Positions 1 to 8,829 are shown, counted from the stretch's first letter. The stretch: 64,000 nt of DNA from Candidatus Obscuribacter sp. (GCA_016718315.1 JADKDV010000005.1:744001-808000), one strand, 5' to 3'. The notes: generated from the sequence alone by a model not told the origin. Numbers and translations: made by a program.

Positions 1-6
1 AGTCAA

Positions 7-639
7 TTAAAATCCACTATTGCCAAAGGTGCCAAGCCCGGGAATAGTGCCACCAACTGTGCCGCCACCGGAGCCAAAAGTGATGCCACCACCACTGCCA
101 CCAATAGAGCCGCCGCTGATGCCGCCGCCACCTACGCTAAGACCGCCTCTGACGCCGCCTACACGGCTGACGACCTGACCTGTGCTCGGTACGATAGAAA
201 CGTGTCCACCGCCGGGCAGCATTGTCGTAATGGCCTGGTCTAATCTACTTGTAAATTGGGGCGCACCATTGTTTTGACTGCCCCAACCAAAAACAGGAGC
301 GAGACCGCCTGTGGATGTCAGTGGTAGCTCCAGACCAAAAGGATGAATTGGGCTATTTAGACCGGGATCGCGGTTGTAGAGTTGTTTGGTGCTAAATGCT
401 GTCTCGCGCTTGTCGTACTGACTATAGTCTCTGGGAGCGGCCCCGGTCTCATAGCTGCCCCGTCCGACATTGCCTTTGGCTCCCAGGCTGTTATTGGCCT
501 GACCAAGGTTGGGCGAGATATAGCCCATGTCGTAATTGGTGGACATGATGCCGGATGTATCGTAGCCCTGAGCCTGACAGGCAGGAATAGCAGTGGCAGC
601 GATGAGTAAGGCTAATGATTTTAAAAATGATGATTGCAT
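7..639 (-). CDS. Gly-rich secreted protein, function unknown
   Basis: A 210-residue protein with an N-terminal signal peptide (hydrophobic core about residues 8-20, followed by Ala-Cys-Gln-Ala, so either signal peptidase I or a non-canonical lipobox). The tail from about residue 143 is built almost entirely of Gly, Ser, Thr and Val in short repeats such as GGSIGGSGGG, which suggests an extended or beta-structured surface segment. No enzymatic motif is visible. It lies 20 bases downstream of the similar gene at 660-1334 on the same strand, so the two are probably co-transcribed. A GAGG sequence upstream of the ATG serves as ribosome binding site. Real gene likely; function unknown. Confidence 0.75.
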   Translation of the reverse strand: MQSSFLKSLALLIAATAIPACQAQGYDTSGIMSTNYDMGYISPNLGQANNSLGAKGNVGRGSYETGAAPRDYSQYDKRETAFSTKQLYNRDPGLNSPIHPFGLELPLTSTGGLAPVFGWGSQNNGAPQFTSRLDQAITTMLPGGGHVSIVPSTGQVVSRVGGVRGGLSVGGGGISGGSIGGSGGGITFGSGGGTVGGTIPGLGTFGNSGF

Positions 640-659
640 ATGCTAAGCCTCACGCTTAC

Positions 660-1334
660 TTAAGGGCCAAAGCCAGTGCTATAACGAGTGACGGTGTTAA
701 AGTCCACCGAACCGGTGGAGACCGAAGGCAAGGCCTGTCTGCCACTATTGATAAAACCACCGGTGAGGCGTCTGCCCAGGTCGTCGATCAGGTTGTTGCC
801 AGCCCGTCTCAGTCCATACATGCTGTCGTAATATTGCTGCGGTCCAGAGCCAAAGCCATAATCCAGGTGACCGCTATTGCTGGCGGTGACTGGCATCGGG
901 GCATTGCTCTCGACGCTATTGGGTGCCATAAGTCCAGTACCAGCACTGGTGATGCCAAAGTTGTCACCACGTCCTGCCATCGGATTGTTTTGTCCGGTGA
1001 CCATGCCGTCCTGGATATTGCCCATGCCTTGATTACCAAAGCCGGTGCGAAAGCTCGTCCTGCCGATAGTGCCGCCGTCACCCATGGACGCTGGTCCACC
1101 GGCTGGAGCAAAGCCACTAATTTGGACATTGTTGCCGGGAGCACCAGGCAATGAAAGTGTGCCCACTGGTCCATTAGCACCCATGGTCACACCGCCCGTC
1201 GCACCATTGCCTAGATCAAATGATTGAGCTTGAGCCTGGCTCGCTGACAGAGCTAATGTGGCTAATGTTGCCACCATTAATGAAGCACCTTTGATGATGC
1301 TACTTCTTGAAAACATTGGCGTAGTTTTTGTCAT
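660..1334 (-). CDS. Gly/Asn-rich secreted protein, function unknown
   Basis: A 224-residue protein. I chose the ATG at 1334 rather than an upstream in-frame start at 1412 because it is preceded by AGGTGG at good spacing and puts a clean signal peptide at the N-terminus (hydrophobic stretch ending in SASQAQAQS). The mature part is rich in Gly, Asn, Pro and Met (for example NGATGGVTMGANGPVG) and lacks recognisable catalytic motifs. It shares style and strand with the gene just downstream at 7-639. Probably an exported structural or envelope protein; that role is inference. Confidence 0.75.
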   Translation of the reverse strand: MTKTTPMFSRSSIIKGASLMVATLATLALSASQAQAQSFDLGNGATGGVTMGANGPVGTLSLPGAPGNNVQISGFAPAGGPASMGDGGTIGRTSFRTGFGNQGMGNIQDGMVTGQNNPMAGRGDNFGITSAGTGLMAPNSVESNAPMPVTASNSGHLDYGFGSGPQQYYDSMYGLRRAGNNLIDDLGRRLTGGFINSGRQALPSVSTGSVDFNTVTRYSTGFGP

Positions 1335-1567
1335 AAGCTGGCCACCTGATGACCGTAGCGATAAGCATGAGTTGTTGGATAGTAAAGAAGGCAGGAAGCA
1401 AAAGGCTCCCATCTATTTACCCTTTATACTGTGCCCAAAAAGCGAGCACATAAATCGGGTCATTTGGCAAAATACTAAGTCCGGCAATGGTCATTGTCAA
1501 TAGGCTACTTTGTTTTACAGGTTAAATCTCTGCCAAAAGCGGCATGCTCTCGGTGTGTTAGCTTAGA

Positions 1568-2575
1568 GTGCCAACGAGGATGAGCCCTTTGATTTATTTG
1601 GGGATAGAGACCAGCTGTGACGAAACCGCCTGCGCCCTGGTGCAGGACGGGCGCAAACTCTTAGCCAGCCGTCTGGTCTCACAAACCGAGGTGCATAAAC
1701 AGTTTGGCGGCGTGGTGCCGGAAGTCGCCGCCCGGCGTCATCTTGAGGCCATCAATATACTTTTAGCGGAGATGTTTGAAGAAGCCAATCTGCCCCTCAA
1801 AGATGGACTGCCTCAGATTGACGGTGTGGCCTGCACCAATGGACCGGGGCTTATCGGCACTTTGCTGGTCGGTCTATCCACCGCTAAAGCGCTGGCCTGG
1901 GCCCTGGATGTGCCTTTGCTTGCCGTGGATCATATCCAGGCTCATGTTTGTGCCAACTACATAGGCACTGATTTAGAGCCGCCTTTTGTCGCGCTTGTGG
2001 TCAGTGGTGGGCATACTCAGATCATGCATTTTAAGTCTTATACAGAGTGCTCCATCCTCGGGCAGACTCTGGATGACGCCTCGGGTGAAGCCTATGACAA
2101 AGTAGCCAGACTTTTAGGTCTGCCCTACCCCGGCGGACCATCTATAGATAAGCTCGCCACTCAGGGTAACCCCAGTGCTTTTCCTTTCAAAGAGGCCCAG
2201 GTCGAGGGGCTGGATTTTAGCTTTAGCGGACTTAAAACTGCGGTAATGCGTACTGTGGAAAACCTTAGCGAGCCTATACCGATTGCAGATCTTGCCGCTT
2301 CTTTTCAGGATGCGGTCAATCGAGCGCTATTTCGTAAGACTATCAAGGCTGCTCAAAACCTTGAATTGACTCGCATTGTGTTGGCTGGTGGTGTCGCTGC
2401 TAATAGTGATTTGCGCAAGAAGTTTGAGTCTGCGTCTGGGTTTACGCTATATCGGCCAGCGTTGTCGCTCTGTACCGATAATGCTGCAATGGTTGCCAGT
2501 GCTGCGTTTTATAGTGGTCGCGTTGCGCCTTTGACAATTGGAGCATACTCGCGTGGTTACCAGATTGCCCAGTAA
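1568..2575 (+). CDS. tsaD: tRNA N6-adenosine threonylcarbamoyltransferase TsaD
   Basis: TsaD transfers the threonylcarbamoyl group from threonylcarbamoyl-AMP to A37 of ANN-decoding tRNAs, working in the cytoplasm with TsaB and TsaE. The 335-residue length is normal for the family. The N-terminal ASKHA-fold signature GIETSCDET, the metal-binding histidines in HIQAH (residues 122 and 126), the VSGGHTQ motif and the C-terminal AGGVAANS and CTDNAAM motifs are all present. The start is uncertain: GTG at 1568, or the in-frame ATG at 1580, which has AGG too close in front of it. TsaB and TsaE are not in this window. Confidence 0.96.
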   Translation: MPTRMSPLIYLGIETSCDETACALVQDGRKLLASRLVSQTEVHKQFGGVVPEVAARRHLEAINILLAEMFEEANLPLKDGLPQIDGVACTNGPGLIGTLLVGLSTAKALAWALDVPLLAVDHIQAHVCANYIGTDLEPPFVALVVSGGHTQIMHFKSYTECSILGQTLDDASGEAYDKVARLLGLPYPGGPSIDKLATQGNPSAFPFKEAQVEGLDFSFSGLKTAVMRTVENLSEPIPIADLAASFQDAVNRALFRKTIKAAQNLELTRIVLAGGVAANSDLRKKFESASGFTLYRPALSLCTDNAAMVASAAFYSGRVAPLTIGAYSRGYQIAQ

Positions 2576-2770
2576 TTAACGGTTTGGGAAGAATTCGTCA
2601 TGCACGTTCCGATATGGAGATTGCCATATTTCTATGGTGATTCCCTTAGAGCCGTCATCCTGGATATCCCGCATTATGTCTCTTGTGGTAGCATGGCGAT
2701 ATTGAATCTTCTGTTGGCAGCCCTCAGTTACTATGAGCTTCGCTCCAGGCGCAACTAAGGAAACCCCCAT
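2576..2770 (-). CDS. Possible small protein, unknown
   Basis: A 64-residue reading frame abutting the 3' end of tsaD on the opposite strand. Its composition is protein-like, mixed charged and hydrophobic residues with no low complexity, which is why it is kept. Against it: no clear ribosome binding site, and the start lies only 17 bases from the divergent start at 2788, leaving no room for separate promoters. No family recognised. It could equally be a chance frame. Confidence 0.35.
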   Translation of the reverse strand: MGVSLVAPGAKLIVTEGCQQKIQYRHATTRDIMRDIQDDGSKGITIEIWQSPYRNVHDEFFPNR

Positions 2771-2787
2771 ATCACAGGTGGCACGCT

Positions 2788-3120
2788 ATGGTTTTCCAGG
2801 ATAAGGACATTATTTGCAGAGACTGCAGTAAGACTTTTGTCTTTTCGGCCGGCGAGCAAGAATTTTTTAGCACTAAGGGCTTGGTCAATGAACCCAAGCG
2901 TTGCCCAAACTGCCGTATATTGATGAGAGTGCAACGTAATGGTGACGATCCTGGTCGTACAGCTGAGGTTGCCTGTGCCGAGTGTGGCTCTCCTACTCGT
3001 GTGCCATTTCAGCCCAAGGGTTATAAGCCTGTTTATTGCACATATTGCTTCCGCACTCGCAAAGGTGGCGAGGACGATGTGGCCAAGGACGACGACGTCG
3101 CCCAAATTGCCAGCGCCTAG
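2788..3120 (+). CDS. Zinc-ribbon protein
   Basis: A 110-residue soluble protein with three or four Cys-pair knuckles: CRDC near residue 10, CPNC near 39, CAEC near 62 and CTYC near 82. The first two pair as one zinc ribbon (a zf_Tbcl-like pattern followed by QEFF and KRCPNCR). The second two form another, ending with a CxxCFRxR signature seen in small bacterial zinc-finger proteins. The C-terminus is acidic. AGGTGG lies 6 bases before the ATG. Nucleic-acid or protein binding is likely, but no specific role can be assigned. Confidence 0.85.
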   Translation: MVFQDKDIICRDCSKTFVFSAGEQEFFSTKGLVNEPKRCPNCRILMRVQRNGDDPGRTAEVACAECGSPTRVPFQPKGYKPVYCTYCFRTRKGGEDDVAKDDDVAQIASA

Positions 3121-3426
3121 TCTTTTGTCAGGGATTTTTTGCCAATTTTGGGGACTTTTAACTACCCCTTAGCCTGGCTGTTCAAATTAAGGACCAAATA
3201 TAAGCTCTGCCGTTAGAGTCAGTCTTTTGTCGGGCAAAGAGCAAATATCCTTCTCTATATCGTGTGATTTGCCGGGCTGACCAATGGGTGTAAGCGAGAT
3301 TTTGCTCCAAGAATCTTTATTTGCTCTTCAACATAATTTAGTAGCGGAGATGGATGCGTATAATAGCTCTGTAGCGTTGAAGCCCGTTTGGTAATCAAGG
3401 GTTTCGTGGGTTAGGTTAGGAGTCGC
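3121..3426 (+). promoter_or_regulatory. Intergenic region with candidate -10 box
   Basis: A gene-free stretch between the zinc-ribbon and FHA genes. A perfect TATAAT occurs at 3359-3364, about 63 bases before the FHA start, with no convincing -35 at 17-base spacing. No hairpin terminator was found after the zinc-ribbon gene. AGGAG near 3419 is the ribosome binding site of the next gene. Nothing else was recognised. Confidence 0.3.
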
Positions 3427-3879
3427 ATGCCTGAAAATACTGAACCTTGTCCCAGTTGTGGACGTCCCACTCCGGTTGGGACCCGCTGTGTTTATTGCGC
3501 TACAGTCACGGATCTGGACTTGAAGAGTCTCCAGCTTGACTATCTCAAGCAATCAGATTCCAAAGTCGCCGATGAGCCGATTCAACACTCGGTGGTGGTT
3601 GTTGTACAAAAAACCGGTCAGAGATACTGTCTCAAAAGCTCAAAAGTGAAGATTGGAAGAGACCCATCCAATCAAGTGGTTATTCCCGATGATACTTTTA
3701 CCTCAAGGCACCATGCCTGGATCACTTTCGAAGATGGTGATTTTTGGATTGAAGACCTCGGCTCTACCAATGGCTCTTTGCTCAATGGTCACCCAATCGT
3801 CAAGCGTCAGGTCCTTTCGGCTGGCGATAAAGTACGGGTTGGTCATACTGAGCTTACATTTGACATCGAGAAGAATTAG
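3427..3879 (+). CDS. Zinc-ribbon plus FHA-domain protein
   Basis: A 150-residue cytoplasmic protein. Residues about 8-25 form a short zinc ribbon (CPSCG, then CVYC). Residues about 60-145 form a forkhead-associated domain with the hallmark GRDPSNQVVIPDD, SRHHAWI and STNGSLLNG motifs, which bind phosphothreonine peptides. FHA proteins usually act as readers for Ser/Thr kinases or in secretion and signalling complexes; no kinase is encoded nearby. AGGAG precedes the ATG. It probably starts an operon with 3900-4709 and perhaps 4839-5999. Confidence 0.9.
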   Translation: MPENTEPCPSCGRPTPVGTRCVYCATVTDLDLKSLQLDYLKQSDSKVADEPIQHSVVVVVQKTGQRYCLKSSKVKIGRDPSNQVVIPDDTFTSRHHAWITFEDGDFWIEDLGSTNGSLLNGHPIVKRQVLSAGDKVRVGHTELTFDIEKN

Positions 3880-3899
3880 GGGAGAGGCGGTCCACAGTC

Positions 3900-4709
3900 A
3901 TGGCTGATACAGGTGGAGCAAACAGGATCGAGCTGGAAAGCCAGATTTTGTGCGCGGCTTTAAGGGCAAGTTGGGCTGACAATGATGTCCCGGGTCAGGT
4001 CAATTCTTGCAGTGAGCTATATCAGCTCTTTCCTGACCTTGTGCCAGATTTAAGACCCAATCAAAAAGAATTGCCTCGCAATCATTACCAGGATCTTGGT
4101 ATTGACTGCGATGTGCCGCCATCAATTGTCGTAGCCGGATTTTTTAAGGCAGCTAAGCAGTTTTTGCGCCAGTACAATCCCAAAGAATTGCGCCAGGAGT
4201 ACTACCATGTGCTCGATGCTGGTTTTGTCCTGCGTAAGCCTAGATTGCGCCTCTCGCATGACTTGATTGTCAGCCGCGCTGAGCTGATTGCCTCGAGTAA
4301 CATCCCTGATGATGGTACTTTTGAGCTCATGGCGGCTCAAGAAGTACGTCCTCCTCAGCCACTTATGGTTACGACTCAACCCATTGTGCATCAGCCTTTG
4401 CCGATGCTTGTGGAACTTATGAAAGAAGCGCAGTTTGTGGGAGCGGCTGAAGTGCAGGCTCTTACCAACCAGATGCGCAGCTTCCCTGATGTTTCTTTAG
4501 CTGAGTTGGTATTGTCGGCTGGTTATGTCACTGAGTCCGAAATGGCCAGTTTGCAACTTGCTGAAATATTGCTTGCCCGCGGTCAAATCAACATGGGTCA
4601 ATTTTGTGTTGCCATGTATGACGAACGCATGACCGGGGTCAAAATGGCTGAATCTCTGCAGGTCAGAGGCTGGCTCGATACTCAATCTCCTACATATCGC
4701 AAAGACTAG
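3900..4709 (+). CDS. Hypothetical protein with degenerate J-domain-like segment
   Basis: A 269-residue soluble protein, not assigned to a named family. Residues about 62-120 read like a DnaJ J-domain (HYQDLGIDCDVPP, a basic helix, then YYHVLDAGFVLRKPRLRLSHD), but the essential HPD tripeptide is replaced by Tyr-Asn-Pro, so it should not stimulate Hsp70. The C-terminal third (about 170-260) resembles the helical N-domain of type II secretion or PilB-like ATPases (SLAELVLSAGYVTESEMA, ILLARGQIN). It lies 20 bases after the FHA gene and is probably co-transcribed, so a scaffold role in the same complex is possible. The domain resemblances are by eye. Confidence 0.75.
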   Translation: MADTGGANRIELESQILCAALRASWADNDVPGQVNSCSELYQLFPDLVPDLRPNQKELPRNHYQDLGIDCDVPPSIVVAGFFKAAKQFLRQYNPKELRQEYYHVLDAGFVLRKPRLRLSHDLIVSRAELIASSNIPDDGTFELMAAQEVRPPQPLMVTTQPIVHQPLPMLVELMKEAQFVGAAEVQALTNQMRSFPDVSLAELVLSAGYVTESEMASLQLAEILLARGQINMGQFCVAMYDERMTGVKMAESLQVRGWLDTQSPTYRKD

Positions 4710-4765
4710 TCTTTTGACCAGATTCGCTATCTGAGCGGGTTTTCACTAGATTTCAAGTTATAAAT

Positions 4766-4774
4766 GCTACAATC
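4766..4774 (+). promoter_or_regulatory. Candidate extended -10 promoter
   Basis: TGCTACAAT fits the extended -10 consensus (TGnTATAAT with one mismatch) and lies 65 bases upstream of the ATG at 4839. No good -35 is seen, which is typical for extended -10 promoters. It is assigned by eye only. Confidence 0.3.
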
Positions 4775-4838
4775 GGGCGGCTGTTTTGTTATGCAAAGCA
4801 GTCTGGAAACGCACCAGGGGTCAAAACCCTAGGCCAAG

Positions 4839-5999
4839 ATGCCCTCTCCACCCATCATTTCAGCCGGTCCACGCCACTCGCTTAGAGCGCAGGGGCGTGC
4901 TCAGCGTTTGCAGCCTTTGGCCAGTCGCACGGTCAAATCGAGCCTTGGTGAAAACTCTTTTAGACAACGGCTGCTCGATTATCTTAGTCAAAATGCTTAC
5001 GTAGCCGAGCGCTCACTACTCGAAAACGATACTGTGCTCGGTCAGCAATCAAGCTCCAGAGCGGCTCGCATGCTTGATAGCTGGCTCAAAGCTGGTCGAC
5101 AATCACCCTCTAGCGATTTGCTTACTGCCTCACAAAGTGAGGCTGGTAGCGGTGATGATGATTTTGATAGCGAGAGCGAAGACTTTGTCTATATGCCCAA
5201 AGCACAGTATGACTTGCCCGAGTCAAAGCCAGACTGGGTGCGTCATCAAGTCAGTGCAGGGGTCTCTAAAGAGAGCCGTCCGGCTGCCAATTTCAGTCCC
5301 AAGAGCAAAATCGAAATTCGACAGGGCGCAAGTGGTGAGCGTCTGGAAACTTTTCCCAGTGGCACCAGTCTAGTCAAAGACGCTGTGGGTCGAGTCAAAG
5401 AAATCATCTCCACCGATGGCAGTCGTCTGGAATTTTATTATGACAAAAACGGACACCTCAACTCTTTTGTCCGCATCGACAGTCAAGGACGGATTATTTC
5501 ACGTGCTGAGTCAGACAAGCATGGTGTGCTGGTGAGAGATGCTATGGGCCGCGTCAAAGCGCAAGGTGAGTCGATGCAGGTCGATCCCTTTGGTTGTGTT
5601 TCTATTGCCCGCGAAGATGGACAATTTTGGAGTCTGGATCTGGTGCGCTCAGTGCATATTGAGCGACGTCTTTTGGCTGACGAGTACGGGCGCTGGGTCT
5701 CAATGACAGCGCTATTTAGTGTTGATGGTTTTCGCATGGCTACACGCTTTAGCCCGGTCGGTAAAGTTGCTAGCGAGCAGCCCCGCATCCAGACTGGCTC
5801 TGGTAGCTATCGTTTTTATGGGCGAGATGGCTCGGTGATTGGTTTTGATTCGGATAGCGATCTTGAGCAATTGAGACCAAGTGGTGTACTGCCACCTGGT
5901 ACAAAATCTGTAGTGGACAAACACTGGGGCCGCCGTCAGGCTGGCACAGCCTGGGAGTCGCTGCGCGAATATGTGGGTAATTATCTGGCGGCTTTGTAG
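4839..5999 (+). CDS. YD-repeat-like protein
   Basis: A 386-residue protein with a disordered N-terminal half. The C-terminal half (about 165-260) contains several imperfect RHS/YD-type repeats, such as DAVGRVKEIISTDGSRLEF, DKNGHLNSF, DSQGRIISR and DAMGRVKAQG. YD repeats normally build beta-cocoon shells in Rhs toxins and wall proteins. Here there are only a handful, with no signal peptide, no Rhs core ending (DPxGL) and no toxin tail, so this is not an Rhs toxin by visible evidence. The start ATG follows GGCCAAG. It lies between the FHA group and the phosphohexomutase gene. Confidence 0.75.
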   Translation: MPSPPIISAGPRHSLRAQGRAQRLQPLASRTVKSSLGENSFRQRLLDYLSQNAYVAERSLLENDTVLGQQSSSRAARMLDSWLKAGRQSPSSDLLTASQSEAGSGDDDFDSESEDFVYMPKAQYDLPESKPDWVRHQVSAGVSKESRPAANFSPKSKIEIRQGASGERLETFPSGTSLVKDAVGRVKEIISTDGSRLEFYYDKNGHLNSFVRIDSQGRIISRAESDKHGVLVRDAMGRVKAQGESMQVDPFGCVSIAREDGQFWSLDLVRSVHIERRLLADEYGRWVSMTALFSVDGFRMATRFSPVGKVASEQPRIQTGSGSYRFYGRDGSVIGFDSDSDLEQLRPSGVLPPGTKSVVDKHWGRRQAGTAWESLREYVGNYLAAL

Positions 6000-6018
6000 G
6001 CTTTGCTAAGGAAAGAAA

Positions 6019-7491
6019 ATGACTGAACAAATCAAATTTGGCACAGACGGCTGGCGCGCTATCATCGCTGAAGACTTTACTTTTGCCAATGTCGAGCGAG
6101 TTAGCTACGCCATCGGGCACTATATCAAAGACACATATGCCCATGGTGCCCATGCCAATTTGCCTGTGCTGATTGGCTATGACACACGCTTTTTAGCAGA
6201 TAGCTTTGCTGATCGTGCTGCTCGTGTGCTTATGGCAATGGGACTGACTGTGCGCCTGGCTAAGCGCGATATCCCTACGCCCTGTATCGCCTGGGCTACT
6301 CAAGCTGAGGCTACAGGTGGTGCGCTGCAATTTACTGCCAGTCACAATCCGCCCGAGTATTGCGGTGTTAAGTACATACCGCCTTATGCCGGACCTGCCA
6401 CAACTGATATCACCAAGCAAATAGTACAAAACCTCGAGCACTGTCCCAGTCCTATTCCGCTTGCTGCGGATAAACCAGAGATCTTTGATGCTAGTGCACC
6501 GTATATGGCGGCACTAGAAAAAATGGTGGACTGGAAGAAAATTGGTCAGTCTGGTCTTAAAGTGGCTTATGATGCCCTTTATAGCACCAGCCGCGGATAT
6601 ATGGACAAGCTCCTGGATAAGTCCGGTCTCTATCATAAGTCCCTGCACGCTGTGCGCGATCCCCTCTTTGGCGGTGGTATGCCCGAGCCAAAGCCGGAGT
6701 TTCTCAAAGAGCTAAGTGCTATGGTCAAAGCCGAGAAGTTTAACCTCGGTATTGCTACGGATGGAGATGCCGACCGCTTTGCCGTGGTAGACAACAAAGG
6801 CAACTTCTTTACTCCCAATCAATTGCTCTGTCTATTGACCAGACACCTGCACAAAAATCACGGACTCAAAGGCGCTATCGTGCGCACCGTGGCCACCACT
6901 CATATGCTTGATCATGTGGCTGCCAAATACGATCTGCCAATTATCGAGACACCAGTGGGCTTTAAATATATTGGCGAAAAAATGCGCACTGAAGATGTTT
7001 TGATTGGTGGTGAAGAGTCAGGCGGTGTTTCGATTAAGGGGCATATCCCAGAAAAAGATGGCATCCTTGCTAACTTGCTAGTAATCGAAATGCTGGCATA
7101 CGAAGGGCGCACCCTGCCTGAAATCTGGAAGGCTCTGGAGACTGAAGTGGGAATAAAGTTTTATCAAAGACGCGACGACTTGCATCTTACTGCTCGTACG
7201 CAAAAGCTTTTACTTGAGCATCTCACTAAAAATCCCATCACAGAGCTAGCTGGTAAGCCTCTGGAGCGCGTTGGCCATCTTGATGGGCTAAAGCTCTACC
7301 ATGACCAGGATAACTGGCTATTAATTCGTCCCTCGGGCACTGAGCCAGTCATTCGTGTATCTGGTGAGGGTACTTCCGAAGAATTAATTGATGCTCTCAT
7401 GCTTGACTTCAAACGCCAAATACAGGAAATTCTTATAGGGTTTGATGAGCCCGCCGGTGAAAAACCAAACAAAGTAGGAGCCAGCGTCTAA
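6019..7491 (+). CDS. Phosphoglucomutase/phosphomannomutase family protein
   Basis: A 490-residue cytoplasmic alpha-D-phosphohexomutase that interconverts 1- and 6-phosphosugars. All four domain signatures are present: the substrate-binding N-terminus FGTDGWRA, the catalytic phosphoserine loop TASHNPPEY (Ser108), the Mg-binding DGDADR (248-253), the sugar-binding GGEESGG loop and the phosphate-binding RPSGTEPVIR near the C-terminus. Which sugar it prefers (glucose, mannose or glucosamine) cannot be read from these motifs. AAGGAAAG precedes the ATG by a good distance. The next gene begins directly after its stop codon, indicating co-transcription. Confidence 0.95.
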   Translation: MTEQIKFGTDGWRAIIAEDFTFANVERVSYAIGHYIKDTYAHGAHANLPVLIGYDTRFLADSFADRAARVLMAMGLTVRLAKRDIPTPCIAWATQAEATGGALQFTASHNPPEYCGVKYIPPYAGPATTDITKQIVQNLEHCPSPIPLAADKPEIFDASAPYMAALEKMVDWKKIGQSGLKVAYDALYSTSRGYMDKLLDKSGLYHKSLHAVRDPLFGGGMPEPKPEFLKELSAMVKAEKFNLGIATDGDADRFAVVDNKGNFFTPNQLLCLLTRHLHKNHGLKGAIVRTVATTHMLDHVAAKYDLPIIETPVGFKYIGEKMRTEDVLIGGEESGGVSIKGHIPEKDGILANLLVIEMLAYEGRTLPEIWKALETEVGIKFYQRRDDLHLTARTQKLLLEHLTKNPITELAGKPLERVGHLDGLKLYHDQDNWLLIRPSGTEPVIRVSGEGTSEELIDALMLDFKRQIQEILIGFDEPAGEKPNKVGASV

Positions 7492-7788
7492 GTGGGAATG
7501 AACTTTAACCTCAAAGGCAGAACTGTACGACATCTCGTCGTTATGGCAATTACTGGAGTGGCGGTCTTTCAGGCTGGCAGAGCGATTTATAGCTCAGCTC
7601 AAAGACAGGTCTTTTTGCATAAACAAGCCATAGTCCTCAAAGAAGGACAGAGACAGGCAGAAGAAATCAACAAAGAACTGCGTGATGGTTTGACCAGTTA
7701 TAAGTCATCATCAGGTATTGAGCGTCTGGCTAGAGAGAGACTCAATCTCGCTGGACCTGACGAAGTCGTTATCCGCATTGGCAAATAG
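7492..7788 (+). CDS. Septum formation initiator family protein (FtsB/DivIC-like)
   Basis: A 98-residue bitopic membrane protein with one transmembrane helix (about residues 12-30), a coiled coil (about 37-65) and the family-typical C-terminal block GIERLARERLNLAGPDEVV. This is the layout of FtsB/DivIC, which joins FtsL and FtsQ in the divisome. I prefer GTG at 7492 because AGGAG at 7476-7480 is spaced 11 bases from it, against 17 for the ATG at 7498. It starts immediately after the phosphohexomutase stop, so expression is probably coupled. Confidence 0.85.
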   Translation: MGMNFNLKGRTVRHLVVMAITGVAVFQAGRAIYSSAQRQVFLHKQAIVLKEGQRQAEEINKELRDGLTSYKSSSGIERLARERLNLAGPDEVVIRIGK

Positions 7789-8829
7789 TCAGGCCTGGTC
7801 TTTTAAGATCTGATCGCGTTTTTGTTCTACTTCGGCAATAACTGTCTTTTTGTGCGCGTTCCAACGCAATGCTGTTTTGCCATCAAAGCCCACGATCATC
7901 CACGGTGCTCTCTCCATCAGGGCTGTAAGCAAAGCGTTGGTGTCTCTATCGGGCAAAGAGAGCTGTAGCTCCTGGCCATCAGAGGTGCATAGCACCAGCG
8001 AAAAACTTGATGAGGTGACAAAGTTTGTGGTCTCTTTGGCCCTGGCACCGTATCCCCAGACCAGATTATGGATGGGGATAAAGACAGGTTTGTTTTTAGC
8101 AGTTAAAAGCACCCATTTTTTAGAGATAGTGGCAAGCCCCGAGCCCAGCACTTCGCTGCCACTGTCAAAGTCTTCATCCACAGCCAGACGCATTGTGTTG
8201 TAGTTACCTAGCTTGGCGATGGCTTTGCCCAGCGGATGGTTTTCGGGGTCTTTCCAGAGGACAAATATCTGCAAGAGATTTTTCGCTCCCATACCACCGA
8301 ACATAATCAAGGCGCCAAAATAGAAGAACAACATGGCCTTAAATGAATTGCCGTTTTCTAGCTGCAACGGCAAAAGATGGCTGGCGCCTTCTGGACCCAG
8401 TTCTTCCACCAGGGTATCAGTCAGTTCTTTTTCGGGAGGCGATAGCTCGCCTATTACAATAGGGTTTTTGCCGAGAGTCGCTACTTTGAGCGGCAAAATA
8501 TAATTGTCCACTATAAGTAGTTGCAAAAAGTCTGTTGGGGTCTCAGATTCGATGCTCTTGTCGGTACGGCTGCGTTTGACTCTGACCCAGCCAATGCTAC
8601 TGTTAATCAGTCCACGACCCTGCACAATGACAAAATATTTGCGTGATTTATAGATGTCTTTGATTTGAGCTAATTCTTGCCCTGTAATTGGAAACGGTCC
8701 AAATAAAGCGTTGTAGGCATAGCGCTCATTGCAAACAGCTATAACCAATCCTATGCCCAGGGAGAGCAGACCGATAGTGAGCCGCTGTCTGTTGTAGCGG
8801 TCCACGTACTTCTGTAGATTTTTATTCAT
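7789..8829 (-). CDS. Two-TM membrane protein, unknown
   Basis: A 346-residue protein with one transmembrane helix near the N-terminus (about 17-36) and a second near the middle (about 165-187). The region between is probably extracytoplasmic and the C-terminal 150 residues cytoplasmic. The C-terminal part contains repeated short beta-rich motifs (WVLLTAKNKPVF, FSLVLCTSDGQELQLSLP, PWMIVGFDG), suggesting a PH-like or regulatory fold; that is a guess. It is convergent with, and directly adjacent to, the FtsB-like gene. No family recognised. Confidence 0.8.
   Translation of the reverse strand: MNKNLQKYVDRYNRQRLTIGLLSLGIGLVIAVCNERYAYNALFGPFPITGQELAQIKDIYKSRKYFVIVQGRGLINSSIGWVRVKRSRTDKSIESETPTDFLQLLIVDNYILPLKVATLGKNPIVIGELSPPEKELTDTLVEELGPEGASHLLPLQLENGNSFKAMLFFYFGALIMFGGMGAKNLLQIFVLWKDPENHPLGKAIAKLGNYNTMRLAVDEDFDSGSEVLGSGLATISKKWVLLTAKNKPVFIPIHNLVWGYGARAKETTNFVTSSSFSLVLCTSDGQELQLSLPDRDTNALLTALMERAPWMIVGFDGKTALRWNAHKKTVIAEVEQKRDQILKDQA

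Noticed and set aside
4839..5999. Rhs toxin or contact-dependent inhibition gene
   Set aside because: No signal peptide, no Rhs core ending, no variable toxin tail and no immunity gene.
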